In this document: piece by piece, positions 31,161 through 41,466 of the stretch
Layout of the letters: every line of letters begins with the position of its first letter
Position numbering within the stretch: the stretch's first letter is position 1
Source: Burkholderiales bacterium
Lineage (GTDB): Bacteria > Pseudomonadota > Gammaproteobacteria > Burkholderiales > Burkholderiaceae_D
DNA: 64,000 nucleotides
Direction of reading: 5' to 3'
Assembly (NCBI GenBank): GCA_016177875.1
Contig: JACOUL010000003.1
Span: 21,940 to 85,939 of the forward strand
The notes under the pieces: model-generated
Databases searched by the model: none
Told to the model about the DNA's origin: nothing
Seen by the model: only the letters and a program-made list of their open reading frames with translations
Translations under genes and position numbers: made by a program

Positions 31161-32401
31161 CCGCCTGCTAAGGCCTGGCTAAAGTCATCCAATAGATCGT
31201 CGGCTTCTTCAATGCCGATCGACACGCGAATCAGAGATTCGGCAATACCCATGCTGGCGCGGCGCTCCGGCCCCATCTCGTAGAAAATGGTGTGCGCGAC
31301 AGGGATCACCAATGTGCGCGTATCGCCCAGGTTACTTGCGGGGATCGCCAGTTTCAAACGATTCAAATAATCGAAGCAATCGATCCCTTCCTTCAATTCA
31401 AAACTGAACAAGCTGCCATAGGCACGGAATAAATCGGTCGCCAAACGATGCTGCGGATGGGAGGGCAAGCCAGGATAATGCACAGCGGCGACGCGCGAAT
31501 CAGATTCCAGCATCGTCGCGACTGCGAGGGCGTTGGCACATTCGCGCTCCATGCGCAATGCCATGGTCTCGGCACCCACGGCGAGATGATGCGCAGCTTC
31601 CGGCGCAAGAGAGCCGCCGAAATCGCGTAACGCCTTGGCACGCAATTGGGCCATGCCCCATTGCTCTACAGGATACTTCTTATAGCTGTCGTAAATATTC
31701 GGGAATTTGCCCCAGTCGTAGATGCCGGTGTCGGTGAGGCTGCCGCCGAGCGCATTGCCGTGTCCGCCGATCGCCTTGGTCAAGGCATTAACCACCAAGC
31801 TTGCGCCGACTTCCTTGGGTAAAAACAGATATGGCGTGGTCATCGTGTTGTCGACCACATAGATAATGCCGCGTTCTTGGCAGAGCTTACCGATGCGCGC
31901 GAGGTCCGCCACTTGCGTGCGCGGATTGGCGATCGTCTCCACAAATACGATGCGCGTCGCCGGCGTGAGCGCGGCTTCGACGTGTTTTACATCGGTAGCA
32001 TCGACAAAAGAAACCGCGATGCCCTGCCCATCCACCGTTTGCCACATGCTGTTGGTATTCCCGAACAGGAAGGCGGACGACACCACATGATCGCCCGCGC
32101 GCAGCAGCCCCTGCACAATCGCACCGATGGCTGCCATGCCGGTCGAAAAGCAAATGGTCGACAACCCGCCTTCCATGCGCGTGATCTTTTCTTCCAACGC
32201 GGAGACGGTGGGATTGCCCTGGCGGCCATAACGATAGCCCGGCTTCTTGCCTTGGAAAACGGCAGCGAGTTCGCGTGCGTCTTGATACCCGAATGTGACG
32301 GATGTATGAATCGGCTTGTGCACGGAACCGTGCTCGATCGGCTTTTGCCGATCGCTATGCAAAATGGTGGTGGTAAAGCCGTATTTTTTTTGTTCGCTCA
32401 T
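31157..32401 (-). CDS. metZ: O-succinylhomoserine sulfhydrylase
   Basis: PLP enzyme of the Cys/Met metabolism family that makes homocysteine directly from O-succinylhomoserine and sulfide. About 414 residues from the ATG at 32401 (a start two codons earlier is possible). The PLP lysine lies in NALTKAIGGHGNALGG, and YGRQGNPTVSALEEKITRMEGG is a family hallmark. It lies after purF, a usual betaproteobacterial location. A second sulfhydrylase of different specificity (metY) is at 60999. Confidence 0.9.
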   Translation of the reverse strand: MSEQKKYGFTTTILHSDRQKPIEHGSVHKPIHTSVTFGYQDARELAAVFQGKKPGYRYGRQGNPTVSALEEKITRMEGGLSTICFSTGMAAIGAIVQGLLRAGDHVVSSAFLFGNTNSMWQTVDGQGIAVSFVDATDVKHVEAALTPATRIVFVETIANPRTQVADLARIGKLCQERGIIYVVDNTMTTPYLFLPKEVGASLVVNALTKAIGGHGNALGGSLTDTGIYDWGKFPNIYDSYKKYPVEQWGMAQLRAKALRDFGGSLAPEAAHHLAVGAETMALRMERECANALAVATMLESDSRVAAVHYPGLPSHPQHRLATDLFRAYGSLFSFELKEGIDCFDYLNRLKLAIPASNLGDTRTLVIPVAHTIFYEMGPERRASMGIAESLIRVSIGIEEADDLLDDFSQALAGG

Positions 32402-32425
32402 GAGCACTAGGCAGCTAGGCGGCGC

Positions 32426-33946
32426 TCAATCCACTTGCGCCAAATTCAAATTAAGTTGAGTGCGTACCGCATCGTCATTTTCCGGCTTTGGATTGTTGCG
32501 GGCCAGTTCGATGCGGTCGAGATAATCGCGCGAGATGTCACCCGTGACGTATACGCCGTCGAAACAGGATGCCTCGAAGCGCTTCAACAACGGATTGACG
32601 TCGGAAATCGAGTGTTTCAAAGCGTCGACATCCTGATACACCAAGGCGTCGGCGGTGATCTCACGGCAAACTTCCTCTTCGGTGCGGCCATGCGCGATCA
32701 ATTCATTGCGGGTCGGCATATCGATACCATACACGTTCGGATACTTCACCGGCGGCGCGGCAGATGCAAAAATCACGCGCTTGGCGCCGGAATCTCGCGC
32801 CATCTGCACGATCTCGCGACTGGTGGTGCCGCGCACGATTGAATCGTCGACAAGCAAAACACTCTTGCCCTTGAATTCCGAGCCGATCGCGTTGAGTTTT
32901 TGACGCACCGATTTCTTGCGCTGCGCCTGGCCTGGCATGATGAATGTGCGGCCGATGTAGCGGTTCTTGATGAAACCTTCGCGGTAATCGAGATTGAGCT
33001 TATTCGCCAACTCCATGGCAGCCGGACGCGATGAGTCGGGGATCGGCATGACGACGTCGATATCGCCTGCGCCAAACTGTTTCTTGATTTTTTCCGCGAG
33101 GTATTCGCCCATCTTTAAGCGCGTGGCATACACCGAGGCGCCATCGATGACGGAATCCGGACGCGCCAAGTAAACGAACTCGAATGCGCAAGGCGTCAAA
33201 ATCGGATTGTCCGCGCACTGCTGGTTGTACAGCTTGCCGTCCTGATCGATGAAAATCGCTTCACCCGGCATAACGTCACGCAAGAAGCGGAAGCCCAAAC
33301 CTTCGAGGGCGACCGACTCGCTGGCGATCACATATTCCGGCCCCTTCTCGGTGTCGACGAAGCCAATGCACAAAGGACGAATTCCGAACGGATCACGGAA
33401 TGCCAGCAAACCGTAGCCGGCGATTTGCGCTACCACCGCGTAGGAGCCGCGCACGCGCTTATGCAGGATACCCACTGCGCGGAACAACGCGTCGGGATCG
33501 AGCGAATAGCCGCTGGTCGCTTCCTGAATCTCGTGCGCCAACACGTTCAGCAATACCTCAGAGTCGGAATCGGTATTGATATGGCGGCGATCGTTCTTGA
33601 ACATCTCGATCTTGAGCTGTTCCCAATTGGTCAAATTGCCGTTGTGCGCAAGGATGATGCCGAAAGGAGCATTGACGTAAAACGGCTGCGCCTCTTCCGC
33701 GCTGCTGGCCGAGCCGGCAGTGGGATAACGACACTGGCCGATACCTGCATTTCCCGGCAGCGAGCGCATATTACGCGTACGAAATACGTCTCGCACCAGG
33801 CCGTTCGCCTTGTGCATCGAAAACATATTGCCGTGACTGGTGGCGATGCCCGCCGCGTCCTGGCCGCGATGCTGCAGAAGCAGCAAGGCGTCATAGATCA
33901 GCTGATTGACCGGACTATGGGCTACGACTCCGACTATGCCGCACAT
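32426..33946 (-). CDS. purF: Amidophosphoribosyltransferase
   Basis: Commits PRPP to purine synthesis with glutamine as nitrogen donor; 506 residues. The Ntn-glutaminase nucleophile is Cys2 (MCGIVGVVAH). The PRPP loop VLLVDDSIVRGTTSREI lies near residue 365. It is preceded by cvpA, the classic cvpA-purF pair, with a REP-like palindrome between them at 33966. Confidence 0.97.
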   Translation of the reverse strand: MCGIVGVVAHSPVNQLIYDALLLLQHRGQDAAGIATSHGNMFSMHKANGLVRDVFRTRNMRSLPGNAGIGQCRYPTAGSASSAEEAQPFYVNAPFGIILAHNGNLTNWEQLKIEMFKNDRRHINTDSDSEVLLNVLAHEIQEATSGYSLDPDALFRAVGILHKRVRGSYAVVAQIAGYGLLAFRDPFGIRPLCIGFVDTEKGPEYVIASESVALEGLGFRFLRDVMPGEAIFIDQDGKLYNQQCADNPILTPCAFEFVYLARPDSVIDGASVYATRLKMGEYLAEKIKKQFGAGDIDVVMPIPDSSRPAAMELANKLNLDYREGFIKNRYIGRTFIMPGQAQRKKSVRQKLNAIGSEFKGKSVLLVDDSIVRGTTSREIVQMARDSGAKRVIFASAAPPVKYPNVYGIDMPTRNELIAHGRTEEEVCREITADALVYQDVDALKHSISDVNPLLKRFEASCFDGVYVTGDISRDYLDRIELARNNPKPENDDAVRTQLNLNLAQVD

Positions 33947-33965
33947 GGTGAAATCTCTCTAAAGT

Positions 33966-34007
33966 GTTGAGGACAAAGCATCGCTGTAGCTTAACTTGGT
34001 TCCACAA
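33966..34007. repeat. REP-like intergenic palindrome, copy B (eroded)
   Basis: GTTGAGGACAAAGCATCGCTGTAGCTTAAC...GGTTCCACAA, between purF and cvpA. It keeps the left end GTTGAGGACA and the right end CCACAA of the family, and an inner AAGC/GCTT pairing, but the outer stem has mismatches. Confidence 0.65.
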
Positions 34008-34015
34008 TAAAACGT

Positions 34016-34504
34016 TCAAAACTTTACATAAGCTGCTATCGTCCCAGGCAGGAACGGCTTGATCGTACGTGCCGCGGTTTCGGCGAGCGGGCTGAACAAG
34101 GCTTCCTTCCAAAACGGCTGCTTCGGTATCGCGGTCATTCCGCATACCAGCACCGCCGCCAAGATGATGATCAATCCGCGCGCCAATCCGAACAATCCGC
34201 CCAGGCCGCGATCGACCACGCTAATACCGCTATTCTTGATCACCGCATCGACCGCCATGGTCAACAGCGCCATCAATAATCTTACGCCAATAAACAGGCC
34301 GACGAAGGCAACGATCAGGCGCGTCGCATTCCCAGGCAGGGCGTCGGGCAGCAAATTCGCCAGCTGCTCGCCGTACGCATTGGCGACCACCAATGCGACG
34401 ATCCAGCCCAACAACGACAGCACTTCCTTGATCAATCCGCGCATGGTACTGATCACGATGGAACAGATCAGCACGAACAGCACCAGGTAATCGAAGATCG
34501 TCAA
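34016..34504 (-). CDS. cvpA: CvpA family membrane protein
   Basis: 162 residues with four hydrophobic helices; the N-terminus FDYLVLFVLICSIVISTMRG and the GLGGLFGLARGLI motif are typical of CvpA, named for colicin V production. Biochemical role poorly defined. It sits between the SPOR-domain gene (1-base gap) and purF. Confidence 0.93.
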   Translation of the reverse strand: MTIFDYLVLFVLICSIVISTMRGLIKEVLSLLGWIVALVVANAYGEQLANLLPDALPGNATRLIVAFVGLFIGVRLLMALLTMAVDAVIKNSGISVVDRGLGGLFGLARGLIIILAAVLVCGMTAIPKQPFWKEALFSPLAETAARTIKPFLPGTIAAYVKF

Positions 34505-34505
34505 C

Positions 34506-35390
34506 TCAGGGTCCCACCACCTTGCCGCTGAAACCGAGCTTGACCAGCTTCGCGCTCATCCTGTCGGCTTCTTCCTTGCTGGCGAATGGGCCGACCCGGA
34601 TGCGCGTACTTTCTCCGGATGCGGTTGCCACCTTCTGCGTATAGGTTTCGATGCCGGCCGATTTCAGCTTGCCGCGCACCTCATTGATCTTTTCCGGTGT
34701 TTTCAATGCAGCGACTTGTACCGAATATTTGCCGGACTTTGACTCAGAGGCTTTGGCCGCAGGTTTCGCAGCAAGCCGGTCTTCCAGGATGGCGCGTGCG
34801 CGTTCTTCTTCACCGGATTTACCGGTCGCTTTCGGTTCGCTCTTCGGCGCAGGTTTCACCTCGGCGATCTTCGGTTCGGCGACCTTAATTTCAACCGCTT
34901 TTTGCTCAAGCTTCGCCGGCTTTTGTTCTGCTTTGGCTTCCGGCTTAGCATCGTTTTTTACCATCGCCGGCTTATTAGCTTCCGTCGTCTGTGGCTGTTC
35001 GACAATCTGTTCGGAATGATCAAGAGCGGCGGAAGCCGCAACCGCACTCGCAGAGGCTGCGGGAGCCGCACGGCGAATGCCGGATTGAACCAGTTTGTCC
35101 TTCGAAGGAATTTGGATTTCGATATCTTCCGATAACGGTTTAGGCTCCGAATCGAAAATCATCGGTAAACCAATGATCGCGGCGAGCACTAAGGCGACTG
35201 CGCCGATCAAGCGACGACGTGCGCGTTTCTTTTCCGGCAATACCGGATCGACGGGGTCTTCAGCCGAATTTGCGTTGCGCTTGCTGCGATTGCGGATCGC
35301 TTGCGATTCCTCTGCGGCTCGCGACTGAAAATCACCGTTGTCGGCTGCGGCTTCTTGCTTGTTTGTGCGAAGAAACGGGAACAAGCTCAT
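34506..35390 (-). CDS. SPOR-domain membrane protein
   Basis: 294 residues. A charged N-terminal cytoplasmic part is followed by one helix at about residues 60-80 (RLIGAVALVLAAIIGLPMIF). Then comes a long periplasmic Lys/Ala/Pro/Glu-rich linker with repeated AEPKIAEVKPAPKSEPKA-type units, and a C-terminal SPOR domain at about 218-292 (KYSVQVAALKTPEKINEVRG). SPOR domains bind denuded peptidoglycan at the division site (DedD/FtsN-like). Located between folC and cvpA, the DedD position. Confidence 0.88.
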   Translation of the reverse strand: MSLFPFLRTNKQEAAADNGDFQSRAAEESQAIRNRSKRNANSAEDPVDPVLPEKKRARRRLIGAVALVLAAIIGLPMIFDSEPKPLSEDIEIQIPSKDKLVQSGIRRAAPAASASAVAASAALDHSEQIVEQPQTTEANKPAMVKNDAKPEAKAEQKPAKLEQKAVEIKVAEPKIAEVKPAPKSEPKATGKSGEEERARAILEDRLAAKPAAKASESKSGKYSVQVAALKTPEKINEVRGKLKSAGIETYTQKVATASGESTRIRVGPFASKEEADRMSAKLVKLGFSGKVVGP

Positions 35391-35409
35391 GCGATCTATG
35401 AAATGGTTT

Positions 35410-36699
35410 TCAGGGTTTTCGCGCTTCCATCACACCAGCGACCGTGAGGAAGGATCCGAAAACCACAATTCTATCATTCTCCCCCGCTCGCTTCATCGCA
35501 TTCGCGAAAGCTTCGGCAGACGTGGCAAAACAGGCAATTGACGAATCGCTTTCCGGCGTATTTGGCTTGACGCCCGCATCTTCAAGCTTTTGGCGAATGA
35601 GCTGCGAGGAAGCTGCGCGCGGCAATGGGAGATCGGTCAGACACCAATGATCCACCCGGTCCTTCAAATGGGCAATGACGCCGTCGATATCCTTGTCCTG
35701 CATGGCGCCGAACACCGCGTAGGTGTAGGGATGAAACCCCATGTTGTCCAGGTTTTGCGCAAGCGTCGCCGCGGCGTGCGGATTGTGGGCGACATCGAGA
35801 ATGATGGTTGGGCGTCCGGGCAGCACTTGAAAACGGCCCGGCCAATCTACCAGTACGAGCCCATTTCTAACTTCCTGCGCGCCGACCGGCAGGCGCGGGC
35901 GCAAAATCTCCAGTGCCGCCAATGCGGCGCAAGCATTGAGCAATTGGTTAGCGCCGCGCAGTGCCGGATAACCCAGCGCATTACGCCGCTGCGACCGTCC
36001 ACCGTAATTCCATTGCTGCTTGTCGCCGGAATAATTAAAGTCGCGGCCGAGCAGCCACAAATCGGCGCCGATGGACTGCGCATGCTGAATCAAAGATTGC
36101 GGCGGCATAGGATCGCTGCAAACTGCCGCTTTACCGGCACGGAAAATGCCCGCCTTCTCAAACCCGATTTGTTCGCGCGTGTCGCCGAGGTATTCCTGGT
36201 GGTCGATATCGACGCTGGTGACGATGGCTACATCCGCATCGATCACATTGACGGCATCCAAACGCCCGCCTAAACCGACTTCCAAGATAACGGCATCCAG
36301 TCTGGCATTCGCAAATAAACGCAGAATTGCTAATGTCGTGAATTCGAAATACGTCAACGAGACTTCGCCGCGCCTGGCTTCAACCGCTTCAAAATTTTCG
36401 ATTAAAGCGGCGTCATTGAGTGCTTCACCATTGATACGAGCCCGTTCGTTGAAATGCAGCAGATGCGGTGAGGTGTACAAGCCGACACGGTAACCGGCCT
36501 GCAGCAAAATCGATTCCAGCATGGCGCAAGTCGACCCCTTGCCATTGGTGCCGCCCACGATGACGACCGGGCAATCGAAGGCGATGCCGAGCCCGTCCTT
36601 GACTTGCGCTACACGCTCCAAGCCCATGTCGATGGCTTTGGGGTGCAGAGATTCAAGACGCGTGAGCCAATCGGTTAATTTGGGTGACTGCATGTACAT
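35410..36699 (-). CDS. folC: Bifunctional folylpolyglutamate synthase / dihydrofolate synthase
   Basis: 429 residues, Mur-ligase fold. The ATP-binding P-loop is VGGTNGKGSTCAMLE near residue 48, and LDVAHNPHAAATLAQNL is the C-terminal ligand loop. It adds glutamate to dihydropteroate and tetrahydrofolate. It lies after accD and a strong terminator, so it probably has its own promoter or depends on readthrough. Confidence 0.95.
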   Translation of the reverse strand: MYMQSPKLTDWLTRLESLHPKAIDMGLERVAQVKDGLGIAFDCPVVIVGGTNGKGSTCAMLESILLQAGYRVGLYTSPHLLHFNERARINGEALNDAALIENFEAVEARRGEVSLTYFEFTTLAILRLFANARLDAVILEVGLGGRLDAVNVIDADVAIVTSVDIDHQEYLGDTREQIGFEKAGIFRAGKAAVCSDPMPPQSLIQHAQSIGADLWLLGRDFNYSGDKQQWNYGGRSQRRNALGYPALRGANQLLNACAALAALEILRPRLPVGAQEVRNGLVLVDWPGRFQVLPGRPTIILDVAHNPHAAATLAQNLDNMGFHPYTYAVFGAMQDKDIDGVIAHLKDRVDHWCLTDLPLPRAASSQLIRQKLEDAGVKPNTPESDSSIACFATSAEAFANAMKRAGENDRIVVFGSFLTVAGVMEARKP

Positions 36700-36726
36700 A
36701 GACGGTAATGGGTATCGATCCGGAAA

Positions 36727-36760
36727 TTAAAAAGCCCGAACCAAGGCGGTTCGGGCTCTT
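36727..36760 (-). terminator. Rho-independent terminator after accD
   Basis: On the minus strand AGCCCGAACC-GCCTT-GGTTCGGGCT is a perfect 10-base stem followed by TTTTTAATTT. It lies 19 bases past the accD stop and separates accD from folC. Confidence 0.93.
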
Positions 36761-36778
36761 ACGGGCAAGCTTGCTTAC

Positions 36779-37651
36779 TTAGGCAACTACATCCGCCGGC
36801 TGGTTTTGCAATAACGCCAGCAGACGTGCAATTTCCTCACGCATTTTGCGGCGGTCTATGATCATGTCGATCGCGCCTTTTTGCAGCAGGAATTCAGCGC
36901 GCTGAAAACCTTCCGGCAATTTCTCGCGCACGGTATTTTCAATCACGCGCTGGCCTGCGAAACCGATCAAAGCCTTGGGTTCTGCAATCACCACATCGCC
37001 CATAAAGGCGAAGGATGCGGAGACGCCGCCGGTGGTCGGGTCGGTCAGCACGGAAATAAAAGGAAGCTTTTTCTCGGACAGCTTGGTCAGCATGGCAGTG
37101 GTTTTTGCCATCTGCATGAGGGAGAGCAAGCCTTCTTGCATACGTGCGCCACCGGAAGCGGTGATGCAAATGAAAGGCACTTTCTGTTCAAGAGCGACTT
37201 GCGCACCGCGTACAAAACGCTCGCCGACTGCCGAGCCCATCGTGCCGGCCATGAATTCGAATTCAAAACAGGACACGACTACTGGCAAGGTCATGATGGC
37301 GCCGCCCATGACAATGATACCGTCGGTCTCGCCGGTGGCTTCCATCGCTGCTTTCAAGCGATCCGGATACTTCTTGCTGTCTTTAAACTTAAGCGTGTCG
37401 ACCGGCAGGATTTCCTGCCCGATGTCGTAACGTCCTTCCGGATCCATCAATGCGTCAAGGCGATCGCGTGCGCGAATACGCATGTGGTGATCGCACTTGG
37501 GGCAAACATGGAAGTTGGATTCCAGGTCGGTGCGATAAAGAACAGCTTCGCAAGACGGGCATTTGACCCACAGACCTTCCGGCACGGATTTGCGGGAAGA
37601 GGAGTCGTTACGCTGAATACGCGGGGGAAGGAGTTTTTCTAGCCAGCTCAT
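36779..37651 (-). CDS. accD: Acetyl-CoA carboxylase carboxyltransferase subunit beta
   Basis: Transfers the carboxyl group from carboxybiotin to acetyl-CoA to make malonyl-CoA for fatty acids; 290 residues. The N-terminal zinc ribbon is Cys31, Cys34, Cys50 and Cys53. The crotonase-like core has [22 protein letters not shown]. It is downstream of trpA and is followed by a strong terminator. Confidence 0.97.
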   Translation of the reverse strand: MSWLEKLLPPRIQRNDSSSRKSVPEGLWVKCPSCEAVLYRTDLESNFHVCPKCDHHMRIRARDRLDALMDPEGRYDIGQEILPVDTLKFKDSKKYPDRLKAAMEATGETDGIIVMGGAIMTLPVVVSCFEFEFMAGTMGSAVGERFVRGAQVALEQKVPFICITASGGARMQEGLLSLMQMAKTTAMLTKLSEKKLPFISVLTDPTTGGVSASFAFMGDVVIAEPKALIGFAGQRVIENTVREKLPEGFQRAEFLLQKGAIDMIIDRRKMREEIARLLALLQNQPADVVA

Positions 37652-37768
37652 GGCGCCTCGTTAAAGATTTTCCTGGTGCGGATTGTACCGATTGTAAGGT
37701 GCCGAACAATTAAAGTTTCATAAAAATTAACACATTCTCATGTATTTTCAATTGCCCAGCGGAATTTT

Positions 37769-38572
37769 TTACTTTCCATCATCAAGTGCCTGACGAATTC
37801 CGCTAATAAAGCGCCGCACAGCTTCAACAGCTTGTTCTCGCGGCGTGTTTTCCAATTCCTGAATGATACGGCTGCCGATAACGATCGCATCCGCTACGCT
37901 GGACACCGCTTTGGCGGTAACCGCATCGCGAATGCCGAAGCCCACGCCGATCGGTAACTTCACATAGCGGCGTATGGTCGCAATGCGTTCCGCCACTTCT
38001 TTCGTATCGATGTGCTGTGCACCGGTTACGCCCTTTAAGGAGACGTAGTAGGAAAATCCGCCGCCGACTTTGGCCACTTGCGCAATGCGCTCCTCGGTCG
38101 AGGTAGGTGCCAACAGAAAAATCGGGTCCATGCTGCGTGCACGCATCTTAACGGCGAACTCTTCGCATTCCTCCGGCGGATAGTCGACTACGATGGTGCC
38201 ATCGACGCCGGCGTTCGCGGCGGCGTCGATGAAGGCGTCGATACCCATATGCTCGATCGGATTGGCATAGCCCATCAACACCACCGGCGTCGTCGAATTG
38301 GTCTTGCGGAACTCACTCACCATGCCGATCACATCGCGGATACCGACATTAAACTTAAGCGCTCGTTCGCAGGCGCGTTGGATCACCGGACCTTCGGCCA
38401 TCGGATCGGAAAACGGAATTCCAAGCTCAAGAACGTCGGAGCCGCCCGCGACCAAAGCGTGCATCAAAGGCAACGTCAATTCCGGCGCCGGATCGCCCGC
38501 AGTAATAAACGGGATCAGACCTTTTTTGTTTTGGCTGGCAAGTGCAGCGAAAGTCGATTGAATGCGCGACAT
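37769..38572 (-). CDS. trpA: Tryptophan synthase alpha chain
   Basis: Cleaves indole-3-glycerol phosphate to indole, which is channelled to TrpB. 267 residues from the ATG at 38572, which overlaps the trpB stop by one base. Catalytic Glu49 is present ([10 protein letters not shown]). The second catalytic acid, Asp60 in E. coli, is Glu60 here (MAEGP), confirmed by the GAA codon at 38393-38395. The phosphate-binding segment [10 protein letters not shown] is intact. Confidence 0.96.
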   Translation of the reverse strand: MSRIQSTFAALASQNKKGLIPFITAGDPAPELTLPLMHALVAGGSDVLELGIPFSDPMAEGPVIQRACERALKFNVGIRDVIGMVSEFRKTNSTTPVVLMGYANPIEHMGIDAFIDAAANAGVDGTIVVDYPPEECEEFAVKMRARSMDPIFLLAPTSTEERIAQVAKVGGGFSYYVSLKGVTGAQHIDTKEVAERIATIRRYVKLPIGVGFGIRDAVTAKAVSSVADAIVIGSRIIQELENTPREQAVEAVRRFISGIRQALDDGK

Positions 38573-39810
38573 TATTTTTTCCATCCCTGGACGGTATGCA
38601 TATCCTTGTCGCCGCGTCCGGATAAGTTGGCGAGAATGATTTTATCTTTGGGCAGCGTTGCAGCGAGCTTGGCGGCGTAGGCCAGCGCATGACTCGATTC
38701 CAATGCGGGAATGATGCCTTCGGTGCGGCACGACATGTGGAACGCATCGATGGCTTCGGTATCGGTGATTGTCACGTATTGCGCGCGGCCGATGTCCTTC
38801 AGCCATGCATGTTCAGGGCCGACGCCCGGATAATCCAAACCGGCCGAAACAGAGTGGGTCTCGATGACTTGGCCGTTCGGATCCTGCAGCAGATAGGTAC
38901 GGTTGCCATGCAATACACCGGAAGAACCGGCGGTCAGCGAAGCTGCATGGCGGCCGGTATTCATGCCCTCGCCCGCCGCCTCCACACCGATCAATTGCAC
39001 ATCTTTGTGGTTAATGTAGGGATAAAAAATACCCATCGCATTCGAACCGCCTCCGACGCATGCCACCACATAGTCCGGCTGGCGGCCGGTCATCTCCGGC
39101 ATTTGCTGCTTGCATTCTTCGCCGATCACCGATTGGAAGTCGCGCACCATCATCGGATAGGGATGCGGCCCCGCAACCGTGCCGATGATGTAAAACGTAT
39201 TCTCGACGTTCGTGACCCAGTCGCGCATGGCTTCGTTCAATGCGTCCTTCAAGGTCTTCGAACCGGACTCTACCGGCACTACTCTAGCGCCCAACAAGCC
39301 CATGCGATAGACGTTTTGCACCTGGCGCTGCACGTCTTCGCTACCCATGTAGACCACGCATTCGAGACCAAAGCGTGCGCAAATGGTTGCGGTCGCCACC
39401 CCGTGCTGACCGGCGCCGGTCTCCGCGATTACGCGCGGCTTACCCATGCGCTTGGCCAGCAAAGCTTGGCCGATCACGTTGTTGATCTTGTGCGCGCCGG
39501 TGTGATTCAAGTCCTCGCGTTTGAAATAAATTTGCGCACCGCCGGCGATCTCCGACCAGCGCTTGGCGTGATAAATCGGGCTGGGGCGGCCGACGAAATG
39601 CTTGAGCTCGTATTCGAATTCGGCGAGAAATTCAGGGTCCTTGCTGTAGTGCTCGTATGCGGCTTTCAGCTCGGTCAAGGCATAGGTCAGGGTTTCCGAC
39701 ACAAAGCTTCCGCCGTAGGGACCGAAATGGCCTTTGGCATCGGGGAAGCTGTATTGCTCGGAATTGGTAGACGAAGAGCCGGCATGTCCGGCGACGCTGC
39801 TTGGATTCAT
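38572..39810 (-). CDS. trpB: Tryptophan synthase beta chain
   Basis: PLP enzyme joining indole and serine; 412 residues, with a ~20-residue N-terminal extension before the conserved [15 protein letters not shown]. The PLP lysine is Lys108 in [11 protein letters not shown], and the phosphate loop [10 protein letters not shown] is present. Start overlaps the trpF stop by four bases; stop overlaps the trpA start by one base. The three genes are translationally coupled. Confidence 0.97.
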   Translation of the reverse strand: MNPSSVAGHAGSSSTNSEQYSFPDAKGHFGPYGGSFVSETLTYALTELKAAYEHYSKDPEFLAEFEYELKHFVGRPSPIYHAKRWSEIAGGAQIYFKREDLNHTGAHKINNVIGQALLAKRMGKPRVIAETGAGQHGVATATICARFGLECVVYMGSEDVQRQVQNVYRMGLLGARVVPVESGSKTLKDALNEAMRDWVTNVENTFYIIGTVAGPHPYPMMVRDFQSVIGEECKQQMPEMTGRQPDYVVACVGGGSNAMGIFYPYINHKDVQLIGVEAAGEGMNTGRHAASLTAGSSGVLHGNRTYLLQDPNGQVIETHSVSAGLDYPGVGPEHAWLKDIGRAQYVTITDTEAIDAFHMSCRTEGIIPALESSHALAYAAKLAATLPKDKIILANLSGRGDKDMHTVQGWKK

Positions 39811-40496
39811 TTGGTACCTGCTGGTGTGGAATTCAGATCGGTATCCGCCTGGCGCACTGCATCGATGAAAGCGCGAATTTTGGCGGCATCCTTAATGCCC
39901 TTGGACTGCTCGACGCCGCTGCTGACGTCGACCGCATAGGGGCAAAGCGCACGTACGGCGTCAGCTGCATTGCGTTCGTTCAAGCCACCACTCAAAACGA
40001 GCCGAGGCGCGAGTTCTTTTGGGATGACAGACCAATCGAATACCTTTCCACCGCCACCGTAACCTTCCACGAATGCATCAAGCAACAGACCGGCAAACCA
40101 TTCGCTGGAAGAACGAAATTCCTGCTCACATTTTATCAAATCGGCCGCAGTCATATCCGGTTTGACACGAACGGCGCGTACGAAGGGACGTTTTACCTGC
40201 TCGGCAATATGGGCACATTCGGCCGTCGATTCGTCGCCATGGAATTGCAGAAGCGAAACCGGCGCTTGCACCAGAACTTCAGCGACTTCGCCCGCGTTTG
40301 CATTGACGAATAAGCCCACCGCGGAAATAAAGGGAGGGACTGCGCGGATCAAACGGCCGGCTGCTTCGGCAGTCACGTAGCGCGGGCTTTGCGGATAAAA
40401 CACAAAACCCAAGGCATCCGCGCCTGCGGCAACCGCAGCCTGAACATCTTCAGGACGTGTCAAGCCGCAAATTTTGATTCGGGTACGGTGAGTCAT
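39807..40496 (-). CDS. trpF: Phosphoribosylanthranilate isomerase
   Basis: Third step of the tryptophan-specific branch; 229 residues, a TIM barrel. Catalytic Cys is in [13 protein letters not shown] near the N-terminus and the second catalytic residue lies in the VDVSSGVE block near the end. First gene of the trpFBA set, 30 bases after truA. Confidence 0.95.
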   Translation of the reverse strand: MTHRTRIKICGLTRPEDVQAAVAAGADALGFVFYPQSPRYVTAEAAGRLIRAVPPFISAVGLFVNANAGEVAEVLVQAPVSLLQFHGDESTAECAHIAEQVKRPFVRAVRVKPDMTAADLIKCEQEFRSSSEWFAGLLLDAFVEGYGGGGKVFDWSVIPKELAPRLVLSGGLNERNAADAVRALCPYAVDVSSGVEQSKGIKDAAKIRAFIDAVRQADTDLNSTPAGTK

Positions 40497-40526
40497 TGAA
40501 TGGAGCTAACCAGGGACAAACTGCAA

Positions 40527-41354
40527 TTATCCCGGAAACGGCGCGGGAAAGCATCCGAATGGATTATCGCCCTCCTGAGGCAAGCTCCATTTTTGATCGT
40601 AGTCGATCTTGGCCAGGTATAAGCCGTCAGGCATAAAGGTGGGGGCGGCACGGCTGCGATCGCGCACTTCAAGGATTTCAGAGAGCCAGCTAGCAGGACG
40701 TTTTCCGGAACCGACAAAAATCAATGAACCGACGATGTTGCGCACCATATGATGCAAGAAGGCGTTTGCACGCAGAGAAAATAAAATGAAATCGCCTTTA
40801 CGTTCAATACGAATCGCATGCATGGTTTTAACCGGCGTCTTCGCCTGGCACTCCACCGATCGGAATGCCGAAAAATCGTGAGTGCCGAGCAATTGGCCGG
40901 CGGCGAGCCGCATCGCGTCTACGTCCAGCAAGCGAAAAACCCAACCAGATTTACCCGTCAGCAAGGGCGACGGCACCGCATGGTTATAAAGCAGGTAATG
41001 ATAAGTGCGTGCCGTAGCGCTAAAACGTGCATGAAATTGTTTTTCCGGCTCGGCCGGGTGTTCCACTTTGCACGCCCAACGCACCGCAATCGTAGGCGGC
41101 AAAAAAGCATTGACGCCTCGCACCCAAGAAAACGTATCGCGTTCCACATCGGTATCGAAATGCACGACTTGCTCGATCGCATGCACGCCGGCATCGGTTC
41201 GTCCGGCACAAGTAGTCGCACACGGCGCCAACGTGAATTTTTCAAGCGCGGCTTCCAATTGATCTTGCACGGTATGGCGATCGGGTTGGGTCTGCCAGCC
41301 GCGCCATGAGGTGCCATCGTATTGGATGCCGAGGACGATACGAGCCAAAATCAC
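40527..41354 (-). CDS. truA: tRNA pseudouridine(38-40) synthase
   Basis: Isomerises uridines 38-40 in the anticodon stem-loop; 275 residues. The catalytic Asp is in [11 protein letters not shown], and the N-terminus [20 protein letters not shown] matches the family. It sits between fimV (after its terminator) and trpF, as in Pseudomonas and many betaproteobacteria. Confidence 0.96.
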   Translation of the reverse strand: MILARIVLGIQYDGTSWRGWQTQPDRHTVQDQLEAALEKFTLAPCATTCAGRTDAGVHAIEQVVHFDTDVERDTFSWVRGVNAFLPPTIAVRWACKVEHPAEPEKQFHARFSATARTYHYLLYNHAVPSPLLTGKSGWVFRLLDVDAMRLAAGQLLGTHDFSAFRSVECQAKTPVKTMHAIRIERKGDFILFSLRANAFLHHMVRNIVGSLIFVGSGKRPASWLSEILEVRDRSRAAPTFMPDGLYLAKIDYDQKWSLPQEGDNPFGCFPAPFPG

Positions 41355-41409
41355 TCCCCGTTAAAAACCCTGGCGTGCAGAGTGCTCCGCCATTCACCAA
41401 CAAATAAAA

Positions 41410-41442
41410 AAGAAAACGGGCGCAAAGAAGTTTGCGCCCGTT
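41410..41442 (-). terminator. Rho-independent terminator after fimV
   Basis: On the minus strand AACGGGCGCAAA-CTTC-TTTGCGCCCGTT is a perfect 12-base stem with a four-base loop, followed by TTCTTTTTTATTTG. It lies 25 bases past the fimV stop. Confidence 0.95.
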
Positions 41443-41466
41443 GTCATGCCGTCCAAGCGGCAATGA

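Noticed and set aside
38689..39939. 416-codon open frame on the plus strand opposite trpB/trpF
   Set aside because: Antisense to trpB with intact PLP site; no domain in the translation.
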